DNA from: JAFNAG01 sp963721405
GTDB taxonomy: Bacteria; Acidobacteriota; UBA6911
Direction: 5' to 3'
Length of the DNA stretch: 64,000 bases
Assembly (NCBI GenBank): GCA_963721405.1
Contig: CAVRJA010000002.1
Location: 450,699 to 514,698, forward strand
Shown: in pieces, positions 25,520 to 36,008 of the stretch
Numbering within the stretch: position 1 is the stretch's first letter
Layout: every line of letters begins with the position of its first letter
Position numbers and translations under genes: made by a program
Notes under the pieces: model-generated
The model's input: only the letters and a program-made list of their open reading frames with translations
Told to the model about the DNA's origin: nothing
The model's database searches: none

Positions 25520-27064
25520 ATGAGGCAGGAGGAGATTTATCGCCCGCGCACGCCAGGCGAGGCCGCGATTGAGACCGCGGGTCAGGTTCCGTTTACTCGA
25601 GGCATCTATCCCAACATGTACCGGGGCCGGCTCTGGACCATGCGGCAGTATGCCGGCTTCGGCTCCGCCCGCGAATCGAACGAACGCTACCGTTTCCTGC
25701 TGGAGCACGGCCAGACGGGCCTGAGCGTCGCCTTCGACCTCCCGACGCAGATCGGGCTCGATCCGGATCACCCGCTGGCGGCCGGCGAAGTCGGCAAAGT
25801 GGGAGTGTCGGTCGCGTCGCTCGACGACATGGAGTGCCTGCTCGACTCGATTCCCCTGGACCGCGTGTCGATCTCGATGACCATCAACAGCACCGCAGCC
25901 ATCCTGCTCGCGATGGTCCTCTGCCTCGCGCGCCGACGGGACGTCCCCTGGAGCGCGCTGCGGGGCACGATCCAGAACGACATCCTCAAGGAATACATTG
26001 CGCGCGGCACCTATATCTATCCTCCGGCCCCGTCCCTGCGCATCACGACCGATGTGTTCGCTTTCTGCGGCCGGGAGGTCCCAAGCTGGAATCCGATTTC
26101 GATCAGCGGCTACCACATCCGGGAGGCCGGAGCGACCGCAGTGCAGGAGGTGGCGTTCACCCTGGCCGACGGCATCGCTTATGTTCAATGCGCCCTGGAC
26201 GCGGGCCTGAAGGTCGACGGGTTCGCCGGCCAGCTGTCGTTTTTTTTCAACGCTCACAACAGCTTTCTCGAGGAGATCGCGAAGTTCCGCGCGGCGCGCC
26301 GCCTGTGGGCGCGGATCATGCGCGAGCGTTTCGGCGCCCGGGACCCGCGCTCGTGCGCCCTCCGCTTTCACACGCAGACTGCGGGCAGCACCCTGACCGC
26401 GCAGCAGCCTGAAAACAACCTCGTGCGCGTCACGATGCAGGCGCTCGCCGCGGTTCTCGGGGGCACCCAGTCGCTGCATACCAACTCGATGGACGAAGCG
26501 CTCGCTCTGCCCACCGTCGCCGCGGCGCGGACGGCCCTCCGCACCCAGCAGATCCTGGCTTACGAGAGCGGCGTCGCCAACACGGTCGACCCGGCCGGCG
26601 GATCCTACGCGATCGAGGCCATGACGGACGAAATCGAAGCCGAGGCGGAGGAGTACATACGGCGGATCGACGCGCTGGGCGGCATGCTGGCCGCGATCGA
26701 GCGCGGCTACATCCAGCGCGAAATCCAGGAATCGGCCTACCGCTTTCAAACCGAGGTGGAGTCGGGCGAGCGCCTGATCGTCGGCATGAATCGCTATACC
26801 GACGCCGAGCCGCACCCGATCGAGCTGCTCGTGGTCGACGAGCGTGTGGGAGCCGACCAGTGCCGCCGGCTTGCCGGGCTTCGCGGCACGCGCAGTCCGG
26901 CGGCAGTGTCGTCGGCGCTCGCACGCCTGGATGCCGCGGCGCGCGGCGCAGAAAACCTCATGCCCCCCATCCTGCAGGCCGTCGAGGCCCGGGCGACGAT
27001 CGGCGAAATTTCCGATTGCCTGCGCGGCGTCTTCGGCGTCTACCGCGAGTCCGTAACCCTCTGA
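25520..27064 (+). CDS. B12-dependent acyl-CoA mutase large subunit (methylmalonyl-CoA mutase type)
   Basis: The 514-aa protein is the TIM-barrel (N-terminal) half of the methylmalonyl-CoA mutase family: TMRQYAGFGSARESNERYRFLLEHGQTGLS, DLPTQIGLDPDHP, SMTINSTAAILLAM, ISISGYHIREAG and LRFHTQTAGSTLTAQQP. The cobalamin-binding DxHxxG domain is absent, so a separate small subunit must exist elsewhere. The ATG at 25520 follows GAAGAAGGA; the in-frame stretch from 25367 is not conserved. Substrate specificity (methylmalonyl, isobutyryl or ethylmalonyl) cannot be settled by eye, although TMRQYAGF and the general pattern fit methylmalonyl-CoA. Confidence 0.85.
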   Translation: MRQEEIYRPRTPGEAAIETAGQVPFTRGIYPNMYRGRLWTMRQYAGFGSARESNERYRFLLEHGQTGLSVAFDLPTQIGLDPDHPLAAGEVGKVGVSVASLDDMECLLDSIPLDRVSISMTINSTAAILLAMVLCLARRRDVPWSALRGTIQNDILKEYIARGTYIYPPAPSLRITTDVFAFCGREVPSWNPISISGYHIREAGATAVQEVAFTLADGIAYVQCALDAGLKVDGFAGQLSFFFNAHNSFLEEIAKFRAARRLWARIMRERFGARDPRSCALRFHTQTAGSTLTAQQPENNLVRVTMQALAAVLGGTQSLHTNSMDEALALPTVAAARTALRTQQILAYESGVANTVDPAGGSYAIEAMTDEIEAEAEEYIRRIDALGGMLAAIERGYIQREIQESAYRFQTEVESGERLIVGMNRYTDAEPHPIELLVVDERVGADQCRRLAGLRGTRSPAAVSSALARLDAAARGAENLMPPILQAVEARATIGEISDCLRGVFGVYRESVTL

Positions 27065-27239
27065 GCCGGGTCTCCTCCCCATACGGTTTTCGTTCTCATC
27101 CGGCCCCCGATCCTGTAAAATAACCGCTTTGCGCAAGCCGAGAAAGCAGTTGAACTTCCGCCGATGGCTCGACCGGGAGTTCCTTGAAACCTTTTCGGGC
27201 CTCGTTTCGTACTAATGGCAATACGGCAGGAGGAATTAT

Positions 27240-28718
27240 ATGAGTAAGAAGAAGAAGATCTGGATTGCCTGCGGTGCGGCCGTGGTCCTGGCCCTGATCA
27301 TATTCTTCAGCATCCGCGCCACCCGGTCCGACGAAGTGCTGGTCCAGACTTCGAAGGTGGTTCGCAAAGACGTTCTGAAGGCGAATGTAGCGGCGAGCGG
27401 ATCGATACGGGCCAAGGATCAGGTGAACGTCCAGGCGGAAAACGTCGGGGTCGTGACTTATCTCCCCGTCCGCGAAGGGGACCGGGTTAAAAAAGGGGAT
27501 GTTCTGCTGAAAATCGACCCCATCCAGGCCTCGACGCAGACCGATGCCAGCCGCGCTCAGTTCGACGCCTCCCGGCAGGACTTGCGGGCCCAGCAATTCC
27601 AGATTTCGACGGCCGAATACAACATCGCCAATGCGAAGACTCAGCTGGAATCGACCCGCTCTCAGAAGGATCAGGCTGAAGCCAATCTGGCCAGAGCAAC
27701 CAGCAGTTTCAAACGGAGCCAGCAACTGAGCGAAGAGGGCCTGATCTCGCGGGATGAGTATGAACAGGCGCAGACAAACCTGAAGGCCGTCCAATCGCAG
27801 TTTGAAGTTGCCAAGGCGCAGCTGGCCCAAATGGAAACTCAGATCAAGATCTCCGAAAACAGCCTGTCACAAATGAAAACCAGCGTTGCCGCCGCCGAAA
27901 CCAGGCTGAAATCGCAGGAGGCAAACCTGGCCCAGGCAACCGATCAATTGAGAAAAACCACGATTCCGTCCCCCCTCAACGGTGTGATCACTAACCTGGT
28001 GGTTCACACCGGGGAACGCGCGGTCCCGGGAACCCTTAACTCTCCGCAGGCGACCCTGATGACGATTGCCGATTTGAGCGTCATCCAGGCCGAGCTCAAG
28101 GTCGACGAGACCGATATCGTCAGCCTCGCCATCGGCAATCCCGCCCAGGTGAAAGTGGATGCGCTCCCGGACCTGGTGCTCAACGGCGAAGTCACGGAAA
28201 TCGGGAACAGCCCGATCACGACCGGGGCTTCTGCGACCCAGGAGGCGAAGGACTTCAAAGTGATTGTAACGGTTAAAGATCCGCCGGAAAAGATCCGTCC
28301 CGGGATGTCGTGCACGGCCGACATCACGACCGACACTCGGAAGAATATCCTCGCAATTCCGATCCAGGCGCTGACGATCCGCGAAGTCGAGGTCGACAAG
28401 GACGGCAATTACATCGAGCCGGATCTGAAGAAGGCGAAGAAATCGGAAACCGTCACCCAGGCTGATTCTTCTAAGAAAGACAAAATTAACAAGAAAGAAC
28501 TGGAGGGTGTCTTCGTAGTTACTAAGGAAAACCGTGCCAGATTCCGATCGGTCAAAACTGGGATTACCGGGGAGTCCGAAATTGAGGTAAAATCGAACCT
28601 CCAGGAAGGCGAGGTTATCGTATCGGGGAGTTTTCAGACCCTGCGCACGCTCAAAGACGGGGCCTATGTGAAAGTCGACCTGACTGCCAAGCCGGAGACA
28701 ACGAAATCACCAAGCTGA
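27240..28718 (+). CDS. periplasmic adaptor (membrane fusion protein) of an efflux system, MacA-like
   Basis: This 492-aa HlyD/MacA-type adaptor has an N-terminal inner-membrane anchor (IWIACGAAVVLALIIFFSI, residues 7-25) and a biotinyl-lipoyl half around 55-95 (VNVQAENVGVVTYLPVREGD). A long coiled-coil hairpin spans about 100-245, and a second lipoyl half and beta-barrel around 250-380 follow. A Lys/Asp-rich insertion lies near 390-425. AGGAGG precedes the ATG. The ABC ATPase follows after 29 bases. The membrane permease is not adjacent; candidate partners lie at 54.9-57.4 kb. Confidence 0.88.
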   Translation: MSKKKKIWIACGAAVVLALIIFFSIRATRSDEVLVQTSKVVRKDVLKANVAASGSIRAKDQVNVQAENVGVVTYLPVREGDRVKKGDVLLKIDPIQASTQTDASRAQFDASRQDLRAQQFQISTAEYNIANAKTQLESTRSQKDQAEANLARATSSFKRSQQLSEEGLISRDEYEQAQTNLKAVQSQFEVAKAQLAQMETQIKISENSLSQMKTSVAAAETRLKSQEANLAQATDQLRKTTIPSPLNGVITNLVVHTGERAVPGTLNSPQATLMTIADLSVIQAELKVDETDIVSLAIGNPAQVKVDALPDLVLNGEVTEIGNSPITTGASATQEAKDFKVIVTVKDPPEKIRPGMSCTADITTDTRKNILAIPIQALTIREVEVDKDGNYIEPDLKKAKKSETVTQADSSKKDKINKKELEGVFVVTKENRARFRSVKTGITGESEIEVKSNLQEGEVIVSGSFQTLRTLKDGAYVKVDLTAKPETTKSPS

Positions 28719-28747
28719 GCCGCGGCTACAGCGCTTCGAGGAACGAC

Positions 28748-29467
28748 ATGAGTGGAAGCAACGGAAACACCAATGCGGATGTCTTGATCAAAACCGAGGA
28801 CCTGAAGAAGGTCTACCAGATGGGCTCGGAGGAAGTCCACGCCTTGCGCGGCGTCTCCTTCGAGATTCACCGCGGCGAATACGTGGCCATCATGGGGCCG
28901 TCCGGATCCGGGAAATCGACGATGATGAATCTGATCGGGTGTCTGGACACGCCTTCGAGCGGCAAGTATTTCCTCAACTCGCGACTGGTATCGGAAATGA
29001 ACGACGACGAACTGGCCCACATCCGGAACAAGGAGATCGGCTTCGTTTTCCAGACGTTCAATCTGCTCGCGCGTGCCACGGCGCTGCACAACGTGGAGCT
29101 GCCGCTCATTTACAACGGCACCCCGGCACACGAGCGCAAGGAGCGCGCGATCAAAGCGCTTCAGGCCGTCGAGCTCGGCGAGCGCATGTATCACAGGCCG
29201 AACGAGCTGTCCGGCGGCCAGCGCCAGCGCGTCGCCGTAGCTCGTGCGCTGGTGAACAACCCGTCCATCATCCTCGCGGACGAGCCAACGGGAAACCTCG
29301 ATTCCGCGACCAGCATGGACATCATGCGGCTTCTCGACGAGCTGCACAAGAAGGGCCACACCATCATTCTGGTTACGCACGAGCCGGACATCGCCCTGCA
29401 CGCCTACCGCGTCGTCCGGCTGCTCGATGGCAGGATCGCTTCCGACGAACCTGTTCCCCACGACTGA
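28748..29467 (+). CDS. ABC transporter ATPase (MacB/LolD type)
   Basis: The 239-aa ATPase has Walker A GPSGSGKST near residues 49-57, FVFQTFNLLARATALHNVELPL, the signature LSGGQRQRVAVARAL, Walker B IILADEPTGNLDS and the switch histidine in VTHEPD. It belongs to the MacB/LolD/FtsE group that powers mechanotransmission permeases. It follows the adaptor gene in an evident operon, ending in a bidirectional hairpin shared with the converging gene. Confidence 0.93.
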   Translation: MSGSNGNTNADVLIKTEDLKKVYQMGSEEVHALRGVSFEIHRGEYVAIMGPSGSGKSTMMNLIGCLDTPSSGKYFLNSRLVSEMNDDELAHIRNKEIGFVFQTFNLLARATALHNVELPLIYNGTPAHERKERAIKALQAVELGERMYHRPNELSGGQRQRVAVARALVNNPSIILADEPTGNLDSATSMDIMRLLDELHKKGHTIILVTHEPDIALHAYRVVRLLDGRIASDEPVPHD

Positions 29468-29497
29468 TCGCCCTCGACCGCTCCGATCGGGAGTAAG

Positions 29498-29538
29498 CGG
29501 GCGGCCGGCGCCAAGGGCGCGGCCGCCCATTCTGTTTT
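29498..29538. terminator. bidirectional hairpin terminator
   Basis: GGGCGGCCG at 29499-29507 pairs perfectly with CGGCCGCCC at 29520-29528. The 12-base loop is itself partly self-complementary, and TTCTGTTTTC follows on the plus strand. It lies between convergent genes (28748-29467 plus, 29596-30597 minus). The T-run is interrupted, so strength is uncertain. Confidence 0.5.
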
Positions 29539-29595
29539 CAGCTCGTCCCGCGATCACTTTTGAGGTTTTCCTGGTCCTCTGACTTCGTCCCGCAC

Positions 29596-30593
<998 letters not shown>

Positions 30594-30597
<4 letters not shown>

Positions 30598-31613
30598 TGA
30601 TCATGAATTTCTCCGGGGATGCCTTCCCCGGTCCGGTCGCTCCCGGCCGCCCGGCCAATTCTGCTGCAGGCGGCCCAATGACCATCCGAGATCGGGACCG
30701 GCTGCGGAACCCCGAGGGAGCAGTCCGCGACGGCCTGCGGGCACCGGGGGGCGAATGAACATCCCGGGAATTCCTGTCTCCCGGCAGGCGGGGATCCGGC
30801 AATCACCGGCAGAGGATTGCGGTCCCAGCTATGCCCGAGGTCCGCCTGGCATTCGAGCAGCGACCGCGTGTATGGGTGTGCCGGCTGCCGGAACACCTCG
30901 GACGTTTTCCCCGACTCCACCAGGCGCCCGTGGTACATGATCGCGACGCGTCCCGCGACCTCCGACACGAGCGACAGGTCGTGGCTGATCAGCAGCAGGG
31001 CCATGCCGTAACGGACCTTCAGGCCGCGGAGCAGTTCCAGAATCTGCGCCTGAATGCTGGGATCCAGGGCGCTTGTCGGCTCGTCGGCGAGCAGCAGGCT
31101 GGGGCGGTTGCAGGCTGCGATCGCGATCGCAACCCGCTGGCACATGCCGCCGGACAGTTCCAGCGGGTAACGGCGGAGATAAAAATGTGGGTCCGGAATT
31201 CCTGCCTCGCGGAGGAGCGCGGAGGCCTCGTCGCGTGCGGCGCTCCGGCCCAGGCGACGGTGTGCGCGCAGCGCTTCCTTCAACTGGGCGCCGACGGTCA
31301 GGACGGGATTGAGAGCCCCACGAGCATCCTGGAAAACCATGCCGATCTTCCGGCCGCGCAACTGTCTCCAGGAGCGGCTTTCACTCGGGGACAGGAGGGC
31401 GCCCTCGAAGCGGATCCCGCCCGTGACCGTGGCGGCGCCGTCCAGCAGGCCGATCAGCGCATGCGCGACGGTCGATTTGCCGCTCCCGGTCTCGCCGGCC
31501 AGCGAGAGTGTTTCGCCGGCGTCAAGCGTAAACGAAAGATCCCGCACGGCACGCACCGGCCCGGAATCGTCAACATATGAGACTGAGAGGTGGTCGACCT
31601 CCAGGAGGGCCAT
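30594..31613 (-). CDS. oligopeptide/dipeptide ABC transporter ATPase (DppD/OppD type)
   Basis: From the ATG at 31613 the product has 339 aa: Walker A GETGSGKST near 38-46, FQDARGALNPVLTVG, the signature LSGGMCQRVAIA (an accepted OppD variant), LLLADEPTSALDPS, and the tail GCSFAPRCPQA. An in-frame opening reaching 31811 adds 66 residues without family similarity. It lies 119 bases downstream of eno on the same strand and overlaps the DppF-like gene. Confidence 0.9.
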
Positions 31614-31732
31614 ATCGGTTCCCGGGTTCAGATTCCCGATTTCGGATCCAGCAGGTACCGGCCGGGCGTCCCGAACCGGCGCCGAGGCAATCATACCCCC
31701 GCTGCTGCCGGCTCCTCTGTCGCCATCCAAAA

Positions 31733-33010
31733 TCAAAAAAGTTCGCTGCCGAGGAAGCGGGCCTGGCCCTGGAGTTCTTCTTCGATGCGGAGCAGCTGGT
31801 TGTACTTGCACACCCGGTCGGTCCTGCTGACGGACCCGGTTTTGATCTGTCCCGCGTTGCAGGCTACGGCCAGGTCGGCAATAAACGCGTCTTCGGTCTC
31901 GCCCGACCGGTGTGAGATCACGGTGGCGTAGCTGTCGCTCTTGGCCAGCTCGATCGTGTCCATCGTCTCGCTCACCGTCCCGACCTGATTCAACTTAATC
32001 AGAATGCTGTTGGCCACGCCGTCGGCAATACCGTTCGCCAGACGCTTGGAGTTGGTTACGAAGACGTCGTCGCCGACCAGCTGGATCTTTTCGCCCAGCG
32101 TTTCCGTCAATGAGATCCACCCCTTCCAGTCGTCTTCGGCCATGCCGTCCTCGATCGAAACGATCGGGTATTGCTGAGTCCAGCGCTCGTACAGTTGAAC
32201 GATCTGCTCGGCGGTCAGACGCGCGCCGCTCGACTTCTTGAAGAAATACTTCCCGTCGTCGTACATCTCACTCGCGGCGACATCCAGGGCCAGGCAGATC
32301 TGGCGACCCGGCTGGTAGCCCGCAATCTGGATCGCCTCGACGATCACATCGAGAGCTTCCTCGCTCGATTTCAGGTTCGGCGCGAAACCGCCTTCGTCGC
32401 CCACGCCGGTGGAACAACCCTTCTTCTTGAGGACCCCCTTCAGTGCATGAAATGTCTCCACGCCCATGCGCAGGCTCTCGGAGAAAGACTTGGCCCCGGC
32501 GGGGACGATCATGAATTCCTGGGGATCGATGTTGTTGTCGGCGTGCGCTCCCCCGTTGAGGATGTTCATCATCGGGACCGGAAGGATGCAGGCGTTCGTG
32601 CCGCCGAGATAGCGATAGAGCGGCTGCCCCAGAGAAGCGGCGGCGGCGCGGGCGACGGCCATGGAAACCGCCAGGATGGCGTTGGCGCCCAGCCGGCCCT
32701 TGTTGGCCGACCCGTCCAGGTTGATCATGACCTGATCGATGGCTCTCTGCTGGTAGACGTTCTCGCCGACGAGAGCAGGCGTGATGATGTTGTTGACGTT
32801 TTCGACGGCCCGGAGCACGCCCTTCCCGGAAAAGCGGTGCTCGTCGCCGTCGCGAAGCTCCACGGCCTCGTGCACTCCCGTCGAGGCGCCGGAAGGGACA
32901 GCGGCGCGGCCTCGTATGTTTCCATCCAACAGGACTTCCGCTTCGAGAGTCGGGTTTCCCCTCGAATCCAGAATCTCTCTTGCTGTGATCGAACGAATAG
33001 GATTTATCAT
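31733..33010 (-). CDS. eno: enolase
   Basis: Enolase converts 2-phosphoglycerate to phosphoenolpyruvate in the cytosol. The 425-aa protein shows REILDSRGNPT, AVPSGASTGVHEA, the catalytic GVGDEGGFAPN glutamate region, SIEDGMAEDDW, the LIKLNQVGT lysine loop and SHRSGETED. The ATG at 33010 has GGAG six bases upstream. An in-frame ATG at 33034 adds eight residues and is less likely. Opposite in strand to the STAS gene. Confidence 0.97.
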   Translation of the reverse strand: MINPIRSITAREILDSRGNPTLEAEVLLDGNIRGRAAVPSGASTGVHEAVELRDGDEHRFSGKGVLRAVENVNNIITPALVGENVYQQRAIDQVMINLDGSANKGRLGANAILAVSMAVARAAAASLGQPLYRYLGGTNACILPVPMMNILNGGAHADNNIDPQEFMIVPAGAKSFSESLRMGVETFHALKGVLKKKGCSTGVGDEGGFAPNLKSSEEALDVIVEAIQIAGYQPGRQICLALDVAASEMYDDGKYFFKKSSGARLTAEQIVQLYERWTQQYPIVSIEDGMAEDDWKGWISLTETLGEKIQLVGDDVFVTNSKRLANGIADGVANSILIKLNQVGTVSETMDTIELAKSDSYATVISHRSGETEDAFIADLAVACNAGQIKTGSVSRTDRVCKYNQLLRIEEELQGQARFLGSELF

Positions 33011-33354
33011 TTCACACTCCATGAATGCCGGCATGCGCTCCGGTATGCAATCTGATCATCGACGCTGATGTATAGCATAGACACGACAGGGGATCAAGGA
33101 AACGTCCTCCGGGGCCGCCCTTCCGCGGGCGTCCCCCCTTGTGTTCCGTGTGAACCACGCGCCCGACAGGAGAACACACCGAATCCGGGCTTGCCGGGAG
33201 CGGGTCGTGAAGGAAGGCGATTCGGACACGGAAGCACGCCGCCTCGCCCGCGCACAGGAGCATGAAGTGCCGGCAGTCCCCCCGCGCGCGACCGTGAAAA
33301 TTGACAGCAAGCGGAGGCTATGCTAGTTTCTGATCTCACATGCCGGAGGTGTTC
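33011..33354. other. divergent promoter region between eno and the STAS gene
   Basis: About 340 bases separate the two divergent starts. The right end holds a good sigma-70-type promoter for the STAS gene (separate entry). An eno promoter is expected in the left part, but none stands out. I see no RNA gene or coding sequence that I can support. Confidence 0.4.
33301..33329 (+). promoter_or_regulatory. promoter of the STAS-domain gene
   Basis: A perfect TTGACA at 33301-33306 and an extended -10 (TGCTAGTTT, hexamer 33324-33329) are separated by 17 bases. They predict a start site near 33336, about 20 bases before the ATG. Confidence 0.5.
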
Positions 33355-33708
33355 ATGAAGCTATCATCCCGGTTGGCGGGCGATATTACGATCCTGGACG
33401 TGGAAGGGAAGATCCTGCTCGGCGAAGGTGATATCGAGATCAAGCAGACGATTGATGAACTCATGAAGTCGGGGAAAAAGCATTTCCTCCTGAACCTGGC
33501 GAAGGTGCCCTACATTGACAGCGCCGGTCTGGGACAAATCATCCGCTGCTTCACAGCCATCCGGAAATCGGGTGGCGCGCTGAAGCTGCTCTCGCCGAAT
33601 CCGAGAGTCGTCGATCTGCTCACTGTCACCAAACTGGTCAATGTCTTCGACTGGTACAACGAAGAGTCGGCTGCCCTGAGCAGCTTCGGGCCAAAATCGG
33701 CTTCGTGA
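33355..33708 (+). CDS. STAS-domain anti-sigma factor antagonist
   Basis: This 117-aa protein resembles SpoIIAA/RsbV antagonists, with VPYIDSAGLGQIIR near residues 50-63 holding the phosphorylatable serine. The ATG at 33355 follows GGAGGTGTTC; the upstream ATG at 33340 overlaps that site. Such proteins bind anti-sigma kinases in partner-switch modules. No kinase or phosphatase partner lies next to it, so the target is unknown. Confidence 0.87.
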   Translation: MKLSSRLAGDITILDVEGKILLGEGDIEIKQTIDELMKSGKKHFLLNLAKVPYIDSAGLGQIIRCFTAIRKSGGALKLLSPNPRVVDLLTVTKLVNVFDWYNEESAALSSFGPKSAS

Positions 33709-33748
33709 AGAACCGCGATTTGCCCTTTGCCTGATCTGAACCGAGAAC

Positions 33749-34885
33749 ATGCTTAGTACTGTTTTGCGCGCTTTCCGGAAGACTCGCGGGGCTGTCTCCG
33801 TCGCGTTGCTGGCCGTCTGCGGATGTTGCCTCGCCTTCCCGCCCCCGGTCGCCGCACGCCAAAGGGATGAGAATATCGTCTCCAAACATGTGCGCCTGCT
33901 CATTCCTTTCGAGCGCCAGTGGCTTGGCCGGGAAGTGATCAGCGAGCTGGAGCGGTGCTGGGAGTTCGTCCAGGGTGCGACCGGCGGAAGGCTGCCGGGC
34001 CGGGTCCTGGTAGTGATCGAGTGGGACGACGCGGCCTCGACCGTTGACCCGGAACGCAGCATCGTCACCATCGGCATGAACAGTCCGGCGGCTGCAGCGG
34101 ACATGAAGGGTTTTCTGCTTCACAGCACCGCGCGCGATCTCTCCCGCCTCGCCCTGATCGGTCTCTCCGAAGGGCGCGCCTCCCAGGAGGAAAACCGTTT
34201 CCTGTTGGAAGGCATGTCGGAAATGCTGGCGCGCGATTTCTCGGGCTCCGTCAGGAGACTGGGCGCAGCCTGGGCGATCTGCTATTACCTGGATCGGATG
34301 ACCCCCCTGGCCCTGAAGCAGATATCGGGCCGCCCCGAATTTTCCGGCGACGCCCACGACCTGCGCACCGCGGCTCCGGGAATCACCTTCCTTACATCCT
34401 GCCGCGACCTCTACGGGCGGGAACGCCTGTTGAAGTTGTTCGAATCGCTGGCCAAGAAAAGCCTCGACGATAGCCTGACCGCCGCCTTCAAGACCTCCCC
34501 GAAAAACCTCGAGGCAGCCTGGCTGAAACGCCTGCGCGCCTACCGTCCGGCCGACATCACAATCGCCGGCGAGGAAGAAGCGCCCGTGCTCGAGCGGGTT
34601 GCTTTCGTCCCGGACTCGGGGAAGGCCGGCGGCTCGCTCGAAGTCCGGGTCTTCACACGCGACGGCGCCAACGATCTTATGAACGGCGGGATCTTCGTCA
34701 TCGATGATACGACCGGCACGGTGGTGCAGGGAAAAGAGGGAAGATCCGGCGACGGCCGCTACACCCAGGTGGCCCTTGCGATCGAGCCCGCCCGGGAGGC
34801 AGGCCGCTACCGGCTTCAATTGATCGCGGTAGACGAGGGCGGCAACGTTCGAAACTGGGAGTCGTTCTATTCAGTTGCGCGTTAG
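33749..34885 (+). CDS. secreted peptidase-MA-like protein, active site degenerate
   Basis: The 378-aa protein has a signal peptide (VSVALLAVCGCCLAFPPPVAA, about 17-37). A domain around 45-275 resembles peptidase-MA gluzincins: LIPFERQWLGREVISELERCWEFV, later FLLEGMSEMLARDF. Where HExxH would be expected it reads LLHSTARDLSR, so a catalytic metal site is doubtful. The last 90 residues look like an immunoglobulin-like domain. Its stop codon interlocks with that of the converging TPR gene. The family match is by pattern only. Confidence 0.55.
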   Translation: MLSTVLRAFRKTRGAVSVALLAVCGCCLAFPPPVAARQRDENIVSKHVRLLIPFERQWLGREVISELERCWEFVQGATGGRLPGRVLVVIEWDDAASTVDPERSIVTIGMNSPAAAADMKGFLLHSTARDLSRLALIGLSEGRASQEENRFLLEGMSEMLARDFSGSVRRLGAAWAICYYLDRMTPLALKQISGRPEFSGDAHDLRTAAPGITFLTSCRDLYGRERLLKLFESLAKKSLDDSLTAAFKTSPKNLEAAWLKRLRAYRPADITIAGEEEAPVLERVAFVPDSGKAGGSLEVRVFTRDGANDLMNGGIFVIDDTTGTVVQGKEGRSGDGRYTQVALAIEPAREAGRYRLQLIAVDEGGNVRNWESFYSVAR

Positions 34886-35856
34886 CGTTTCTTCAGTTCC
34901 GTCACGCGGGCGATCGCCTCTTTCATGGCGGGCGACGGACTCAGCTCATTGGCCTTCTGGTAGGAGGCCAGGGACTGATCCCACTTCTTCTGCCGCTCGT
35001 AAACCAGGCCCAGCCGTTGAAAAAGATCCGCATTGCGGGGCAGGAGCGTCTGCGCCTGGCTGAAGGCCTTCTCGGCATCGGAATAATTGTTCAGGAAGAG
35101 GTTCGCCTCGCCCACGTTGTAGAACACATATCCGTTGCCGGGGGCATAGGTGGATGCCTTGTGCAGCAGCTCGAGCGCCTGGCTGTACTGCTTGGCCGAA
35201 AGGGCGGCGACTCCCATCTTGAAATAAGTCTTTCCCAGAATTTCGGTCGTGATCGCTTCGCCGGGTTTCAGGGTGAGCGCCTTTTGCAGCGCCTGGGCGG
35301 CCTCGTCGTATCGATCGAGATTGTAGTAGCTGACCCCCAGCTGGGAGTAATCGCCCCAATCGTTTGACCTGATCCGGATCGCCGCCGTGAGATCGTCATC
35401 GGCCCGGTCATACTGCTGCTGACGGTAATACGCCGATCCCCTCAAGTGGTGAAGATCGTAAAGATCGTTGGGGTCCTTCGCGAGCGGCTCCCCCTGATTG
35501 AGCGTCTGGATGCAGTTGTCGAGCCGGTTCGTGTTGAAGTAGGCCAGCGCGAGGCCACGATAGGTGACGAACGCAGGGGATTTCAGCTGCACCGCCCGGC
35601 TCAGCTCGACGATGGCAAGCGCATAGTTCTTGAGGTTCAAATAGCATAGGCCCACCAGGCGGTGTCCGGATTCCCAGTCCGGATTCTTGTCCAGGTCCGG
35701 CTTGCACTCCTGGATCGCCTTGTCGAATTGGCCCTGCTTGTAGTACTGGACACACTTGATGTAGTCCGCCGAAGCCTGCGGTGAGTTCAGGAACACCCAT
35801 CCAACCACGATCAGCAAGCCAAGTACTCGCATATTCCTCATTCGCCAGATTTTCAT
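34882..35856 (-). CDS. secreted TPR-repeat protein
   Basis: The 324-aa protein has a signal peptide (LGLLIVVGWVFLNSPQASA, about 12-30) followed by about eight tetratricopeptide repeats, for example FDKAIQECKPDLDKNP, YALAIVELSRAV and YSQALELLHKASTYAPGN. It would act as a periplasmic protein-protein scaffold. The start could also be ATG at 35832 (MRVLGLL). It converges on the peptidase-MA-like gene with a 4-base overlap; the two stop codons share bases and leave no room for a terminator. Confidence 0.85.
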   Translation of the reverse strand: MKIWRMRNMRVLGLLIVVGWVFLNSPQASADYIKCVQYYKQGQFDKAIQECKPDLDKNPDWESGHRLVGLCYLNLKNYALAIVELSRAVQLKSPAFVTYRGLALAYFNTNRLDNCIQTLNQGEPLAKDPNDLYDLHHLRGSAYYRQQQYDRADDDLTAAIRIRSNDWGDYSQLGVSYYNLDRYDEAAQALQKALTLKPGEAITTEILGKTYFKMGVAALSAKQYSQALELLHKASTYAPGNGYVFYNVGEANLFLNNYSDAEKAFSQAQTLLPRNADLFQRLGLVYERQKKWDQSLASYQKANELSPSPAMKEAIARVTELKKR

Positions 35857-36008
35857 GCGGATACTCCCCCGGAGACAATTATAGCAACATTAAGCCTCCC
35901 CTGACTGTAAAGAGTCCAAAACACCCCTCCAGGTTTCAAAAGTGGGGCGGAAGGGCAAACCGTATCGTGCCGAGGAACATTGGGGCCAGGAGTGTCCGGC
36001 AGCCCGAA

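Noticed and set aside
25502..27136. Antisense frame over the mutase gene
   Set aside because: It mirrors a clearly conserved gene and lacks its own ribosome-binding site.
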